A DNA stretch of 64,000 bases from Streptomyces sp. NRRL S-87 (GCF_000719335.1 NZ_JOGB01000006.1:1-64000), one strand, 5' to 3'; shown: positions 1 through 8,365, numbered from the stretch's first letter. Made by a program: numbers and translations. The notes: a model not told the origin generated them from the sequence alone.

Positions 1-258
1 CCGCTCGGAGAGCTCCATCTGGGCCTGCTCGGAGCGGGCGGCCGGCCGGCGTTCGGCCTTGACCGTCAGCATGTTCCGCTCGACGTCGATCTCGATCGCG
101 TCCTTGCTCACGCCCGGGACGTCCAGGGCGATCACGTACGCCTCGCCGTCACGGTAGGCGTCCATCGGCATCAGGGACGGCTTCGACCACGTACCCGGAC
201 CCATCAGCTGCTGGGTGAGACGGTCGAGCTCACGGAACGGATCGGTGCGCATCAGCAT
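1..258 (-). CDS. hsp18: Small heat-shock protein Hsp18 (Hsp20/alpha-crystallin family), C-terminus cut off by window edge
   Basis: ATP-independent holdase chaperone that binds unfolding proteins. The visible 86 residues start MLMRTDPFRELDRLTQQ, the usual N-terminus of actinobacterial Hsp20, and enter the alpha-crystallin domain with AYVIALDVPGVSKDAIEID followed by MLTVKAER. The ATG at 258 follows AGGAGG at good spacing (261-269). The gene is divergent from a rheA homologue, and its promoter overlaps a RheA-type operator, so heat-inducible derepression is expected. The C-terminal part of the crystallin domain lies outside the window. Confidence 0.95.
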   Translation of the reverse strand, partial: MLMRTDPFRELDRLTQQLMGPGTWSKPSLMPMDAYRDGEAYVIALDVPGVSKDAIEIDVERNMLTVKAERRPAARSEQAQMELSER

Positions 259-310
259 GGGAACCTCCTGATGTCTCTGCAATGGGTGCCAGTGCGCTTC
301 AGGTACCACC

Positions 311-339
311 GTTGTAACATGTCATCGAAACGATGACAA
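311..339 (-). promoter_or_regulatory. hsp18 promoter (housekeeping type)
   Basis: Read on the minus strand, TTGTCA (339-334) and TACAAC (316-311) are separated by exactly 17 bp, a good vegetative -35/-10 pair. Transcription would start near 304, leaving a leader of about 45 nt before the hsp18 ATG. The operator at 320-338 covers the -35 box and most of the spacer, so a bound repressor would exclude RNA polymerase. Confidence 0.75.
320..338. promoter_or_regulatory. RheA-type operator, TGTCATC-N5-GATGACA
   Basis: A perfect inverted repeat, TGTCATC and GATGACA with 5 nt between. This is the arrangement I recall for the RheA binding site at hsp18 of Streptomyces albus. It sits between hsp18 and the divergent rheA homologue and overlaps the hsp18 -35 region. 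That RheA also controls its own gene from here is inferred from position. Confidence 0.85.
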
Positions 340-425
340 CTGTGTCTGGTATCCGATGGACGACCCGGCCGGAGCGATCCGCACCCGCCCGGCGCTCGGT
401 GGTCCCGACCCCTCCTGGAGGCACC

Positions 426-1109
426 GTGCCCCCTGCGTCTGACGAAAGACCTACCGGCTCCCCCACCTCGTTCCTGGCCGCGGCCGCCGCGCTGGCCGCC
501 ATCGAGCGGGAACTCGAGGACGCCCACGGCGCGGCCGGCGCCAAGTCCGCCGACCCGCGGGAGGCACTCGCCGCACTCCTGCTGCTGCGCGAGGTCCGCG
601 AAGAACTCGCCGGATGGGAGTCCGGACTGATCGAGACCGCCCGAGCCGCCGGCGCCAGCTGGGCCGACCTCGCCGGACCACTCGGCGTGGCAAGCCGCCA
701 GGCCGCCGAACGCCGCTACCTGCGCCTCCGCCCCGGCGCCGCCGGCACCACCGGCGAGCAGCGCGTCCAAGCCACCCGCGACTCCCGCGCCGCCCAACGC
801 ACCATCAACGCCTGGGCCCGCGACCACGCCGCCGACCTGCGCCAACTCGCCGGCCAGATCACCGCCCTCACCCCCCTCGACGCCCCCGGCCGCGCCTCCA
901 TCGGCGAGGTCCGCCAAGCACTCGCCAGCAGCGACCCCGCCGACCTCATCGGCCCGCTCACCGCCGCCCAAGCACACGTACGCCCCGGCAACCCCGCCCT
1001 CGCCGACCGCATCGACACCCTCATCCAGCACACCGACCACCTCCGCCGCTCCAGCAACAAGAGCCGCCGCACCGCCACCGACCGCACGGACGACGCAAGC
1101 AGCCCCTGA
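426..1109 (+). CDS. rheA: HSP18 transcriptional repressor RheA
   Basis: Temperature-sensing repressor of hsp18; in S. albus the protein loses DNA binding on heating. The GTG at 426 follows GGAGG (417-421) and gives 227 residues, about the size of S. albus RheA. The longer reading from an ATG at 333 begins inside the operator and is unlikely. The protein is alpha-helical and Ala/Arg-rich. A likely helix-turn-helix lies at about 70-100 (ARAAGASWADLAGPLGVASR, then QAAERRYLRL). The C-terminus is basic and polar. Divergence from hsp18 with the operator between them is the strongest support. It has little similarity to other repressor families. Confidence 0.85.
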   Translation: MPPASDERPTGSPTSFLAAAAALAAIERELEDAHGAAGAKSADPREALAALLLLREVREELAGWESGLIETARAAGASWADLAGPLGVASRQAAERRYLRLRPGAAGTTGEQRVQATRDSRAAQRTINAWARDHAADLRQLAGQITALTPLDAPGRASIGEVRQALASSDPADLIGPLTAAQAHVRPGNPALADRIDTLIQHTDHLRRSSNKSRRTATDRTDDASSP

Positions 1110-1506
1110 CCGGACCGTCGACGACGGCGGCACACATGGTCGGCCGCGGGAGGCCGGCAGGCGGTGACCGCCGCGGCCGCATGGCGCGGGGCCACGGCCG
1201 TCCCCGGCCGTTCCCCCGACCGGCCTTCACGCCGAGCAGCGCCGGCGCAGGCGTGTCACCGTGAGGGGCGACAAGAGGGTCCACGCACGGCGGGGCCCGG
1301 CCGGACGGAGAAGACCCCGGCCGGACCCCGCCACGGACGCCGGCGCCCCGGTACGGCATCACCCCCCGCACGGAGCTGCCCCCACGGGGCGCAGCAGCTG
1401 CTCGGGGAACCGGGCCGCCGCCGGGCCCGCGGCCCCGTTGCACCCCTGGCCCCGCTGCCGCACGGCGCGGAGGCCCGGACGCCCTCGACGACCGACTGGA
1501 GAACCT
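1110..1506. other. Intergenic stretch with no recognised gene
   Basis: About 400 bases between rheA and the frameshifted glycogen-binding-like gene. Open frames exist on both strands, but their translations are Arg/Pro/Gly-rich, as expected for random high-GC sequence, and none has a convincing ribosome-binding site plus family resemblance. I see no strong hairpin or operator. Confidence 0.5.
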
Positions 1507-1783
1507 GTGCTCGAACGCAAGCAGCTCAAGGACCGCACGCAGGTCACCTTCGTCCTGCCCGCCGACGCCCCGGCCGGACCGGTGAGCGTCGTGGGGGGAC
1601 TTCAACCACTGGAACCCCGCCGCCCACCCCCTCAACCCGCGCGGCGACGGCACCCGCGCCGCCACCGTCGCCCTGCCCCCGCACACCAGCCACGCCTTCC
1701 GCTACCTCGCCGCCGGCGACTACTGGTTCGACGACGAAAGCGCCGACCACCACGACGGCACCAACAGCCGCCTCAACACCTGA
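1507..1783 (+). pseudogene. Isoamylase early-set (glycogen-binding, CBM48-like) small protein, frameshifted
   Basis: The GTG at 1507 after GGAGA starts VLERKQLKDRTQVTFVLPA, typical of short actinobacterial proteins with an isoamylase N-terminal carbohydrate-binding fold. The frame breaks in a run of six G (1593-1598). Removing one G restores GDFNHWNPAAHPLNP and then YLAAGDYWFDDESADHHDG up to the TGA at 1781. The restored product of about 91 residues matches the usual family length, and FNHW and WFDDE are the signature blocks. It is either a recent +1 frameshift or a homopolymer read error. The intact protein would bind glycogen-like polysaccharide; its physiological role is unknown. Confidence 0.75.
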
Positions 1784-2012
1784 CCGCGGCCGCCGAGCGG
1801 GCCGCGCGTAAGGCGGCCGGGGCGGGGCAGACGCCAGGGATACCAGCCTGGTCTGGTGGGAGACCCCGCGCCCCCAACCAGTCACCCGCGGTGGCTGACG
1901 GCGGGTACGGGTGGTCTCGCTCGGCTGTGCGCGGCCCGGCGCCGCGCGCCTTACGGCCTACTCCGCCCCCAGCTCGGGGAGCCGACCGTGACGGGCTCCA
2001 ACCCCGAGGCGG

Positions 2013-2384
2013 ATGAGGACCATGTTCCCCACCCTCGACGTCGCCGTCCACGCACGCCCCGAACGCATCGTGGTGAGCATCTGCGGCGAACTCGACATCG
2101 ACACCAGCCCCTACGTCACCGACGTCACGGCCACCCTCCCCCTCGACGGCCCGGCCCTCGCCGTGGACCTGTCCGGCGTCACCTTCATGGACTCCGCCGG
2201 CCTCGACATGCTCCTGGACCTGCGCCGGCGGATGGCGACCGAAGGCCACCGCCTGCACCTCGTCAGCGTCCCCCGCCAGGTGCTCCGCCTCCTCGACATC
2301 ACCGGCAGCCGCCACCTCTTCACCCTCCACACCACCACCCCACACAGCAACGTGTTCCCCCGCGCGGCCTGCCAGGCCGTCTGA
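2013..2384 (+). CDS. STAS-domain anti-sigma factor antagonist
   Basis: An RsbV/SpoIIAA-like protein that in its dephosphorylated form binds an RsbW-type kinase and frees a sigma factor or other partner. 123 residues, a single STAS domain. The phosphoacceptor is Ser61 in GVTFMDSAGLDML; the N-terminal strand reads ERIVVSICGELDID. Two starts are possible, ATG 2013 (GAGG at 2005) and ATG 2022 (GAGG at 2015), differing by three residues. No kinase gene is adjacent; candidate partners are the RsbW-like ATPases at 21, 27 and 31 kb. A short Pro/His-containing tail follows the domain. Confidence 0.88.
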   Translation: MRTMFPTLDVAVHARPERIVVSICGELDIDTSPYVTDVTATLPLDGPALAVDLSGVTFMDSAGLDMLLDLRRRMATEGHRLHLVSVPRQVLRLLDITGSRHLFTLHTTTPHSNVFPRAACQAV

Positions 2385-2440
2385 CCGGCCGCCCCGGCCC
2401 CACGCACCTCGCCCGGCCCGCCGGCCCGCCGGCAGCCGGA

Positions 2441-2902
2441 TCAGTTCGCCGGGCTGGTCAGGATGCAGTGCGGATAGTCGTTGTCGGGGTCCCCGACGGC
2501 GACCCAGAGCTTCAGGACTCGGCCCTGCTTCAAGGCGGCGTACGAGTCGGGCCGCCGCTCGACCTCCTCAGGGTGGTAGACGTCGAAGGAGTGGCCGGCG
2601 TCGAAGGTCACACCGACGAAGCTCTGCTCCCTGCCGGAGCCTTGCCGCCAGGTGCCGGTTCCGGACCAGGTCAAGCTGTCGTACCAGCCCACTGCGACGC
2701 AGATCTTGTCAGCGTCGAACGTCCCGTCCCGCTTCAGCGTGAGGGTGCCACCGTCGGCATCGGTCCACGTGGTGGCAAGTTGGGCCGGTTGCAGCACGAC
2801 CGGTTCGCCCTCGGGCGGCGGCATGACCGTCAGCCTGCCGCAGGCCGTGAGAGCGAAGGCCATGGCGACCAAGATCAGCGAGGCACGACGGCAGCGCGAC
2901 AC
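2441..2902 (-). CDS. Putative lipoprotein of unknown function
   Basis: The GTG at 2902, preceded by GGTGGAG, gives 153 residues. The N-terminus is a lipoprotein signal: SRCRR, a hydrophobic stretch, then the lipobox LTAC, predicting a lipid-anchored extracytoplasmic protein. The mature part has the block QLATTWTDADGGTLTLKRDG and FDAGHSFDVYHPEE, resembling the lipocalin-like beta-barrel lipoproteins common in Streptomyces, but I cannot name a family. An upstream in-frame start at 2977 would bury the signal peptide and is rejected. It is convergent with the STAS gene. Confidence 0.75.
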   Translation of the reverse strand: MSRCRRASLILVAMAFALTACGRLTVMPPPEGEPVVLQPAQLATTWTDADGGTLTLKRDGTFDADKICVAVGWYDSLTWSGTGTWRQGSGREQSFVGVTFDAGHSFDVYHPEEVERRPDSYAALKQGRVLKLWVAVGDPDNDYPHCILTSPAN

Positions 2903-3238
2903 ACTCCACCCCTGGCGGGTTCCGCGGGCCGCGTACGCGACCGGAGGGCTCAAGAACACGTGCCTACCCTGACACACGATCTGAACGCGTTCAAATCAAC
3001 TCGTCGGCGGGCAGGGTGTTCGCCCTGGGCGGGGCTGGGCATGAGCGGGCAATGTCGTCTTCGGGCGTCGTCCCCCGGGCTGAACGGGAACCGGAGGGAG
3101 CACCGGCCTGCGTCGGCGCCGCTCCGGCCCGCCCGCAGCGTGCTGGACGGCCCTGACCCGCCCTTCCTCATCCCACCGGACCCGGCACCCTGCCCGAGCG
3201 CGGCAGAGGGCAGTGACCCCGAAGGAGGAGCACACCCC
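2903..3238. other. Divergent intergenic region with a 12-bp palindrome
   Basis: No gene recognised. Positions 2982-2993 read TGAACGCGTTCA, a perfect 12-bp palindrome within a locally AT-richer patch, about 80 bp upstream of the lipoprotein start. On the minus strand the same patch contains TTGAAC, a possible -35. It could be an operator for the lipoprotein gene; no regulator is identified. Confidence 0.4.
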
Positions 3239-3499
3239 ATGAAGAGGAACCAAGAGCGGAACCCCGAGCGGAACCAGCAGCACGACCAGAACCGAAAGCG
3301 GGACCAGGACCGGCACCCCAAGCCGACCCCGCCGTCGCAGGCACCCGGCGAGAGCGGTGACCGCGCGAGCCGCCGCCAGGCGGAAGAGGCAGTCGTCCCC
3401 GGCTCGGCGGACGGTGAGGCCGGCGACGCCCTGAGCCCGAGCCCGCGCGCCCAGCGCGAGACGGCAGGGCCCGCGAAGCACGGGCACTCGCGGGCCTGA
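3239..3499 (+). CDS. Small highly charged hypothetical protein (86 aa)
   Basis: The ATG at 3239 follows GGAGG (3222-3226). The product opens MKRNQERNPERNQQHDQNRK and continues polar, rich in Arg, Gln, Asn, Glu and Pro, with no hydrophobic core; probably an intrinsically disordered cytoplasmic protein. The good ribosome-binding site and the composition, unlike shadow frames, argue that it is real. No domain recognised and function unknown. Similar short hydrophilic proteins are frequent next to stress genes in Streptomyces. Confidence 0.55.
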   Translation: MKRNQERNPERNQQHDQNRKRDQDRHPKPTPPSQAPGESGDRASRRQAEEAVVPGSADGEAGDALSPSPRAQRETAGPAKHGHSRA

Positions 3500-3704
3500 C
3501 GCGCCGCCGTTTCGCGTCGGTTCGCCTCCCGGTGGGCCGCGGTGGTGCCGCGGCCCACCGGCATGCCCGCCGGTGGCGCCGAGGACGCGGCGGACCCGGC
3601 CCATGTCGAGCGCCCCTGCACGACAGAGGTTTCGACACGGGGATCCGGGCCAGACGAGGGACTGACGTGCAGGGAAGCCGATCCCGTGGAAGGGGAGCCG
3701 ACGT

Positions 3705-3983
3705 ATGACGAACGTGTCGCCGCTGCCGGGCCGAGACGAGGACGACCGGGAGTGGCACGGGCGTGCCGCGTGCCGTGGTCTCGGAACCGACCCGTTCTTC
3801 CAGCCGGCGGACGAGAGCAGCGCGGAGCGGGCGGTCCGGGAGGAGGCGGCCAGGCAGGTGTGCGCGCCGTGCCCGGTGCGGGTCGAGTGCCGGCGCCACG
3901 CACTGAACTCCCGCGAGCCCTACGGCGTGTGGGGCGGCCTGACCGAGGAGGACCGCCGCGCCCTGTACGCCCGCGCCGGCTGA
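3705..3983 (+). CDS. WhiB-family iron-sulfur transcriptional regulator
   Basis: 92 residues with the four cluster-binding Cys of the Wbl family: Cys23 (RAACRG), Cys53 and Cys56 (VCAPCPV) and Cys62 (VECRRHA), then the GVWGG turn (74-78) and a basic tail. These proteins hold a [4Fe-4S] cluster sensitive to O2 or NO and usually act by binding region 4 of the principal sigma factor. Compact and free of extra domains. The sequence does not let me assign it to a named Wbl subgroup. Transcribed alone. Confidence 0.93.
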   Translation: MTNVSPLPGRDEDDREWHGRAACRGLGTDPFFQPADESSAERAVREEAARQVCAPCPVRVECRRHALNSREPYGVWGGLTEEDRRALYARAG

Positions 3984-4147
3984 GCACGGCCGCCCGACCG
4001 CGAGCACCCGACAGGCCGGACACCACGTGTTCCGGGGCCGGGCCCGGGGTTCACGCGCATAGTCGCCGCCATGCCGGGCACGCGCCTCGCACCACAAGAG
4101 GAGCTGATCGCGCGAACGGCGTGATCGCAGGAAAGGGGATGTCGGTC

Positions 4148-4309
4148 ATGGAGCGCCAGGCAGAGACTCAGCCGGTGACGAGCCGCATTCCGCTCGACGA
4201 GGGCGTCCGGACGTGCCGCCCCGCCGTCGTGCGCCCACGGCCGGAAGACGCCGACGGGCAGGAAGCGCCTGCGGCGCCGGACGGGAACATCATCAGAGGC
4301 GAAGACTAG
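4148..4309 (+). CDS. Small ORF (53 aa) leading a glycosyltransferase operon
   Basis: The ATG at 4148 lies about 9 nt after GAAAGGGG; an in-frame ATG at 4139 is possible. The product begins MERQAETQPVTSRIPLDEG, has one Cys (VRTCRPAVV) and ends NIIRGED, only 9 nt before the first glycosyltransferase start. It has no transmembrane segment and no family I recognise. Its size and position could suit a regulatory or precursor peptide, but that is speculation. Coding status is moderately supported by the start signal and close spacing. Confidence 0.45.
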   Translation: MERQAETQPVTSRIPLDEGVRTCRPAVVRPRPEDADGQEAPAAPDGNIIRGED

Positions 4310-4318
4310 GCGCCCGGC

Positions 4319-5443
4319 ATGCCTTCCGCCCAGGGCTCTCGCGCGGTCGCACGGGCTTCGCGACTGCCGCTCCCACCCGCACACCGGGAGATCCGGGTCG
4401 CGTCCGTCCCCGCGGGGCACGTCTACGTACGGCACGTCCACGCCGGGGACGGATCCGACGGGGTCGTGCTGCTGGCCGACCCGCGCCCCAACGGGGCTCC
4501 GAGCACCTCGCAGCGCTGGTGGCCCCCGGTCATGCTGGACCCGGCGTGGGTCCGCGCCCACCACGACAGCTTCGACGTCTACCACCTGCACTTCGGGTTC
4601 GACGCGCAGAGTCCGCAGCAGCTGGCGGACCTCGTCGGTGAATTGCGGCGCCACCGCAAGCCGCTGGTGCAGACCGTCCACGACCTGCGCAACCCCCACC
4701 ACCCGGACCGCCGGGCCCATGACGCTTCCCTCGACGTGCTGATCCCCGCCGCCGACTGCCTGATCACCCTCACCCCCGGCGCCGCGGCCGAGATCGCGGC
4801 ACGCTGGGACCGTACCGCGCACGTCCTGCCGCACCCCCACGTCGTGGAGGAGCCCGGACTGTCACATCCGCGTCCCCCGCGCCCGGGCTTCGTCATCGGG
4901 GTGCACGCCAAGAGCCTGCGGCCCAACATGGCGCCGCTGCCGGTCATCCGGGCGCTGGCACGCATTTCCGCGGAACTGCCGGACGCACAGCTGCGCGTGG
5001 ACATCCACACCGACACCCACGACCCCGGTGCCCGCGCCCACGCGCCCGAGGTGGTGGCGGGGCTGGCCGAGCTGGCCGCCTCGGGGGCGGTGGACCTGCG
5101 GGTGCACGACTACTTCGACGACGACGCGCTGTGGGCGTACCTGAGCTCTCTGGACCTCTCGGTGCTCCCGTACACCTTCGGCACCCACTCGGGCTGGCTG
5201 GAAGCCTGCTACGACCTCGGCACCGCCGTGGCGGTCCCGGACTGCGGCTTCTACGCCGAGCAGCGCCCCTGCCACCTCTACCGGCACGACCCCGACGGCC
5301 TGGACGTACGGTCCCTGGACACCGCCGTACGCCAGGCGCACGCCCACCGTCCGGCGCCGCGCGCCAACCCTCAGGCGCGGGCGGGCGAACGCGCCGCCCT
5401 GGCAGCCGCGCACCGCGTGCTCTACGAACGCTGCCTTACATGA
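4319..5443 (+). CDS. Glycosyltransferase, GT-B fold
   Basis: 374 residues, first of four consecutive glycosyltransferase genes. The N-terminal Rossmann half contains FDVYHLHFGFDAQ and VQTVHDLRNPHHP, the acceptor-side signature seen in GT4-like enzymes. The C-terminal half has FVIGVHAKSLRPN and LSVLPYTFGTHSGWLEACYD, the position of the nucleotide-sugar site; GTHSGWLEACYDLGTAV replaces the usual E-x7-E block. Expected in the cytoplasm, with donor and acceptor unknown. The start has only a weak ribosome-binding site (TAGGCG), so coupling to the small ORF is plausible. Its TGA overlaps the next ATG. Confidence 0.85.
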   Translation: MPSAQGSRAVARASRLPLPPAHREIRVASVPAGHVYVRHVHAGDGSDGVVLLADPRPNGAPSTSQRWWPPVMLDPAWVRAHHDSFDVYHLHFGFDAQSPQQLADLVGELRRHRKPLVQTVHDLRNPHHPDRRAHDASLDVLIPAADCLITLTPGAAAEIAARWDRTAHVLPHPHVVEEPGLSHPRPPRPGFVIGVHAKSLRPNMAPLPVIRALARISAELPDAQLRVDIHTDTHDPGARAHAPEVVAGLAELAASGAVDLRVHDYFDDDALWAYLSSLDLSVLPYTFGTHSGWLEACYDLGTAVAVPDCGFYAEQRPCHLYRHDPDGLDVRSLDTAVRQAHAHRPAPRANPQARAGERAALAAAHRVLYERCLT

Positions 5444-6513
5444 TCCGCCCCTTGCGCATCGCCCTGATCGCCTCGGCGCGCTTCCCCATCAGGGAGCCGT
5501 TCGCCGGCGGACTCGAAGCCCACACCTGGGCCCTCGCCACGGCACTGCGCCGGCGGGGCCACCGCATCTGCCTGTTCGCCGCACCCGGCTCCGACCCGAA
5601 CCTCGGCGTCCGCGAACTCGCCGTGCACACGCCGCACCTGAGCCGGGCCGCGCGGGCCGACCAGAGCATGACCGATCCGGCCGCGCTGTACGAGCACCAC
5701 GCCTACCTGCGTCTCATGCTCGACCTCGCGCACGGCAACGGCGGCCCGCCGTACGACCTGGTGCACAACAACAGCCTCCACTACCTGCCCGTGGCCATGG
5801 CCCCGGCCGTGCCCGCTCCCGTCGTCACCACGCTGCACACGCCGCCCACGCCGTGGCTGGAGTCCGCGATCCAGACCGATCCGACGGGCTCCGGGGTCTA
5901 CACGGCCGTCAGCGCCCACACGGCGCGCTCCTGGCAGCCGTTGGTGCGGTCCGCGCGGGTGGTGCACAACGGGATCGACCTGCGGCGCTGGCAGGCCGGA
6001 ACCGGAGGGGGCGATCTGGTGTGGTCCGGACGGATCGTGCCCGAGAAGGGCCCTGACCTGGCCATCGCCGCCGCGGCCGAACTGGGGCTGCCGCTGACGC
6101 TGGCGGGGCCCGTCGCGGACGCCGGCTACTTCCGCGACCGCGTGGCTCCCCGGCTCGGCGGCGCAGTGCGGTACGCGGGACACCTGGCCCGCACGGAACT
6201 GGCCGCGCTCGTCGGTTCCGCCCGGGCCACCCTGGTCACTCCCTGCTGGGACGAACCGTACGGACTGGTCGTCGCCGAGTCCCTGGCCTGCGGTACCCCC
6301 GTGGTCGGCTTCGACCGCGGCGCCCTCGCCGAGATCCTCACTCCTGACTGCGGCCGGCTCGTCCCGTACCCCGACGTCCCGGCGCTGGCGGCAGCGGTCG
6401 ACGAGACCACCAGGCTCAGCCGCCGCGCCTGCCGCCAACGGGCCGAAGCCTTCTGCTCCCTGAGCCGCATGACCGACCGCTACGAGGCCCTCTACGAGGA
6501 GCTGCTGCCGTGA
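5440..6513 (+). CDS. Glycosyltransferase family 4
   Basis: 357 residues. The start ATG overlaps the previous stop (ATGA at 5440-5443). N-terminal GT-B half: IALIASARFPIREPFAGGLE with the Gly-rich loop, then VVTTLHTPPTPW. C-terminal half: VVHNGIDLRRW, then VWSGRIVPEKGPDLAIAAA and the catalytic E-x7-E block DEPYGLVVAESLACGTPVVG. This is a textbook retaining GT4 enzyme using a nucleotide sugar. The operon suggests sequential assembly of one glycan with its neighbours; the product cannot be deduced from sequence. Confidence 0.93.
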   Translation: MIRPLRIALIASARFPIREPFAGGLEAHTWALATALRRRGHRICLFAAPGSDPNLGVRELAVHTPHLSRAARADQSMTDPAALYEHHAYLRLMLDLAHGNGGPPYDLVHNNSLHYLPVAMAPAVPAPVVTTLHTPPTPWLESAIQTDPTGSGVYTAVSAHTARSWQPLVRSARVVHNGIDLRRWQAGTGGGDLVWSGRIVPEKGPDLAIAAAAELGLPLTLAGPVADAGYFRDRVAPRLGGAVRYAGHLARTELAALVGSARATLVTPCWDEPYGLVVAESLACGTPVVGFDRGALAEILTPDCGRLVPYPDVPALAAAVDETTRLSRRACRQRAEAFCSLSRMTDRYEALYEELLP

Positions 6514-7508
6514 TCGGCTACTACGTCCACCACCACGGCCTGGGCCACCTCCACCGCGCCTCGTGCATCGCCCGGCACGCCCAGAGCCCCGTCACCGGGC
6601 TCTCCAGCCTCGACCCTCCCCCGGACTGGCCGGGCGAGTGGATCCGTCTCCCCCTCGACACCGGCGGCCACACCGCGGTCGACACGCGGGCCCAGGGCCG
6701 ACTGCACTGGGCGCCCCTCTTCCACGACGGCTATGCGGAACGCATGTCCGTCCTCGCCGGGTGGCTGGGGCGGGCCCGGCCGGCACTCATGGTCAGTGAC
6801 GTCTCCGTCGAAGTGGCCTGCCTGGCCCGGCTGATGGGCGTGCCCGTGGTCGTCGTCGCCATGCGCGGGCACCGCCTCGACGCCGCGCACCGGCTCGGCC
6901 ACGACATCGCGCTGCGCCTGCTCGCGCCGTGGCCGGCCGCCGCCCCCGAGCCCGGCTGGCCCTCCTCCTGGTACGACAAGACGATCTACGCGTCCGCGTT
7001 CTCCCGGGACGACGGGCGCGTCCCCGCACCGCCGCCGGCTGACGGAACCCGACGGGTGCTGCTCATGCTCGGAGCAGGCGGCAGCGGCATCACCTTCGCG
7101 CAGGTACGGGCCGCCCGGGCGGCGACGCCGCGCTGGCGGTGGGACCTGCTCGGCGGGCCGGGCGGCGCCTGGTCGGCAGACCCCTGGCCGCGGATCTGCG
7201 CCGCCGACGTGGTCGTCACCCACGGCGGCCAGAACGCCGTCGCGGAGTGCGCGGCCGCCCGCCGCCCCACCGTCGTCCTGCCCCAGGACCGGCCCTACGG
7301 CGAACAGCAGGCCACCGGCCGGGCCCTGCGCGACGCCGGACTGGCCGCGGTGCGCGACCACTGGCCCGCGCCTGAGGAGTGGCCGTCCCTCCTCGACGAG
7401 GCGGCGGCGCTGGACGGCGACTCCTGGTCCCGGTGGGCCCCCGGCGACGGCGCCCGGCGCGCAGCGCGGGCCCTCGACGCCCTGGCCGACCCGTCGGCAG
7501 CGTCATGA
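6510..7508 (+). CDS. MurG/GT28-like glycosyltransferase
   Basis: 332 residues from a GTG overlapping the previous stop (GTGA at 6510). The N-terminus YYVHHHGLGHLHRA is the Gly/His loop of undecaprenyl-type or MurG-like GT-B enzymes. The C-terminal half has VLLMLGAGGSG and VVVTHGGQNAVAECAAARRP followed by VVLPQDRPYGEQQ, the donor-binding block of GT28. Inverting transfer from a UDP-sugar is likely. Whether the acceptor is a lipid carrier, protein or metabolite is unknown. No membrane segment. Its 3' end overlaps the next gene by 4 nt. Confidence 0.9.
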   Translation: MIGYYVHHHGLGHLHRASCIARHAQSPVTGLSSLDPPPDWPGEWIRLPLDTGGHTAVDTRAQGRLHWAPLFHDGYAERMSVLAGWLGRARPALMVSDVSVEVACLARLMGVPVVVVAMRGHRLDAAHRLGHDIALRLLAPWPAAAPEPGWPSSWYDKTIYASAFSRDDGRVPAPPPADGTRRVLLMLGAGGSGITFAQVRAARAATPRWRWDLLGGPGGAWSADPWPRICAADVVVTHGGQNAVAECAAARRPTVVLPQDRPYGEQQATGRALRDAGLAAVRDHWPAPEEWPSLLDEAAALDGDSWSRWAPGDGARRAARALDALADPSAAS

Positions 7509-8365
7509 GCCGCCCGGGCCACGGCGCGCCCGCGGACCCCGCCCGCCTCGCGGTGATCACCCTGGTGGCGGGCCGGCACCGTCACCTGGCCCTGCAGCAG
7601 GCGGCGCTCTCCCGGGCCGACCGCGTTCCCGACCTCTACGTGGTGGTCACGATGGACGATCCCGCGGCGGCGGCGATCGCGGCCCGCGGCCGTCCGGCGG
7701 CCACCGTGGTGCCCGTGGCCGTGCCGCGCAGCGGGCGCCTGCCGCTCGCAGCCGCCCGCAACGCGGGAGCCCGCCGCGCCCTCGCCCTCGGCGCGGACGT
7801 GCTCGTCTTCCTCGACGTCGACTGCGTCCCGGGCCCGACGAGCGTGGCGCGCTACGCCGAGGCGGCCACCGACGGGGCGCTGCTCTGCGGGACGGTCGCC
7901 TACCTCCCTCCCCCGCCCGGAGGCGGCTACCGCCTCGCCGACCTGCACGAGCTGGCCGCCCCGCATCCCGGCCGCCCGGTGCCGGAACCGGACCGGGTGC
8001 TGACCGGGGGCGACCCGGATCTGTTCTGGTCCCTGTCGTTCGCGCTCACGGCGGCCACGTGGCGGCGCATCGGCGGGTTCTGCGAGAAGTACACCGGCTA
8101 CGGTGGCGAGGACACCGACTTCGCCCGCCTGGCACAGCGCGCCGGAGTCGACCTGTGCTGGCTCGGCGGGGCACCCGCGTACCACCAGTACCACCCCGTG
8201 GAGAACCCGCCGGTGGGCCACCTCGACGACATCCTGCGCAACGGTGCCCTCTTCCACCGCCGGTGGGGACGGTGGCCCATGGAGGGCTGGCTGCGCGCCT
8301 TCGCCCGGATGGGACTCGTCCGGTTCGACACCGCCGCCGGCGTCTGGAGGGCCACGCCCCCGTGA
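7505..8365 (+). CDS. Glycosyltransferase family 2 (GT-A fold)
   Basis: 286 residues, ATG overlapping the previous TGA. The GT-A core shows AAARNAGARRALALGADVLV, the metal-binding LDVDCVPGP and, further on, GGEDTDFARLAQRAG, the ED motif. Unlike the three preceding GT-B enzymes it belongs to the inverting family 2, so the operon mixes folds, as expected for building an oligosaccharide of several sugars. Last gene of the operon; a strong hairpin follows. No membrane segments. Confidence 0.92.
   Translation: MSRPGHGAPADPARLAVITLVAGRHRHLALQQAALSRADRVPDLYVVVTMDDPAAAAIAARGRPAATVVPVAVPRSGRLPLAAARNAGARRALALGADVLVFLDVDCVPGPTSVARYAEAATDGALLCGTVAYLPPPPGGGYRLADLHELAAPHPGRPVPEPDRVLTGGDPDLFWSLSFALTAATWRRIGGFCEKYTGYGGEDTDFARLAQRAGVDLCWLGGAPAYHQYHPVENPPVGHLDDILRNGALFHRRWGRWPMEGWLRAFARMGLVRFDTAAGVWRATPP

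Noticed and set aside
333..425. N-terminal extension of RheA from the ATG at 333
   Set aside because: It would begin inside the operator and lacks a ribosome-binding site; the GTG at 426 has GGAGG and gives the family length.
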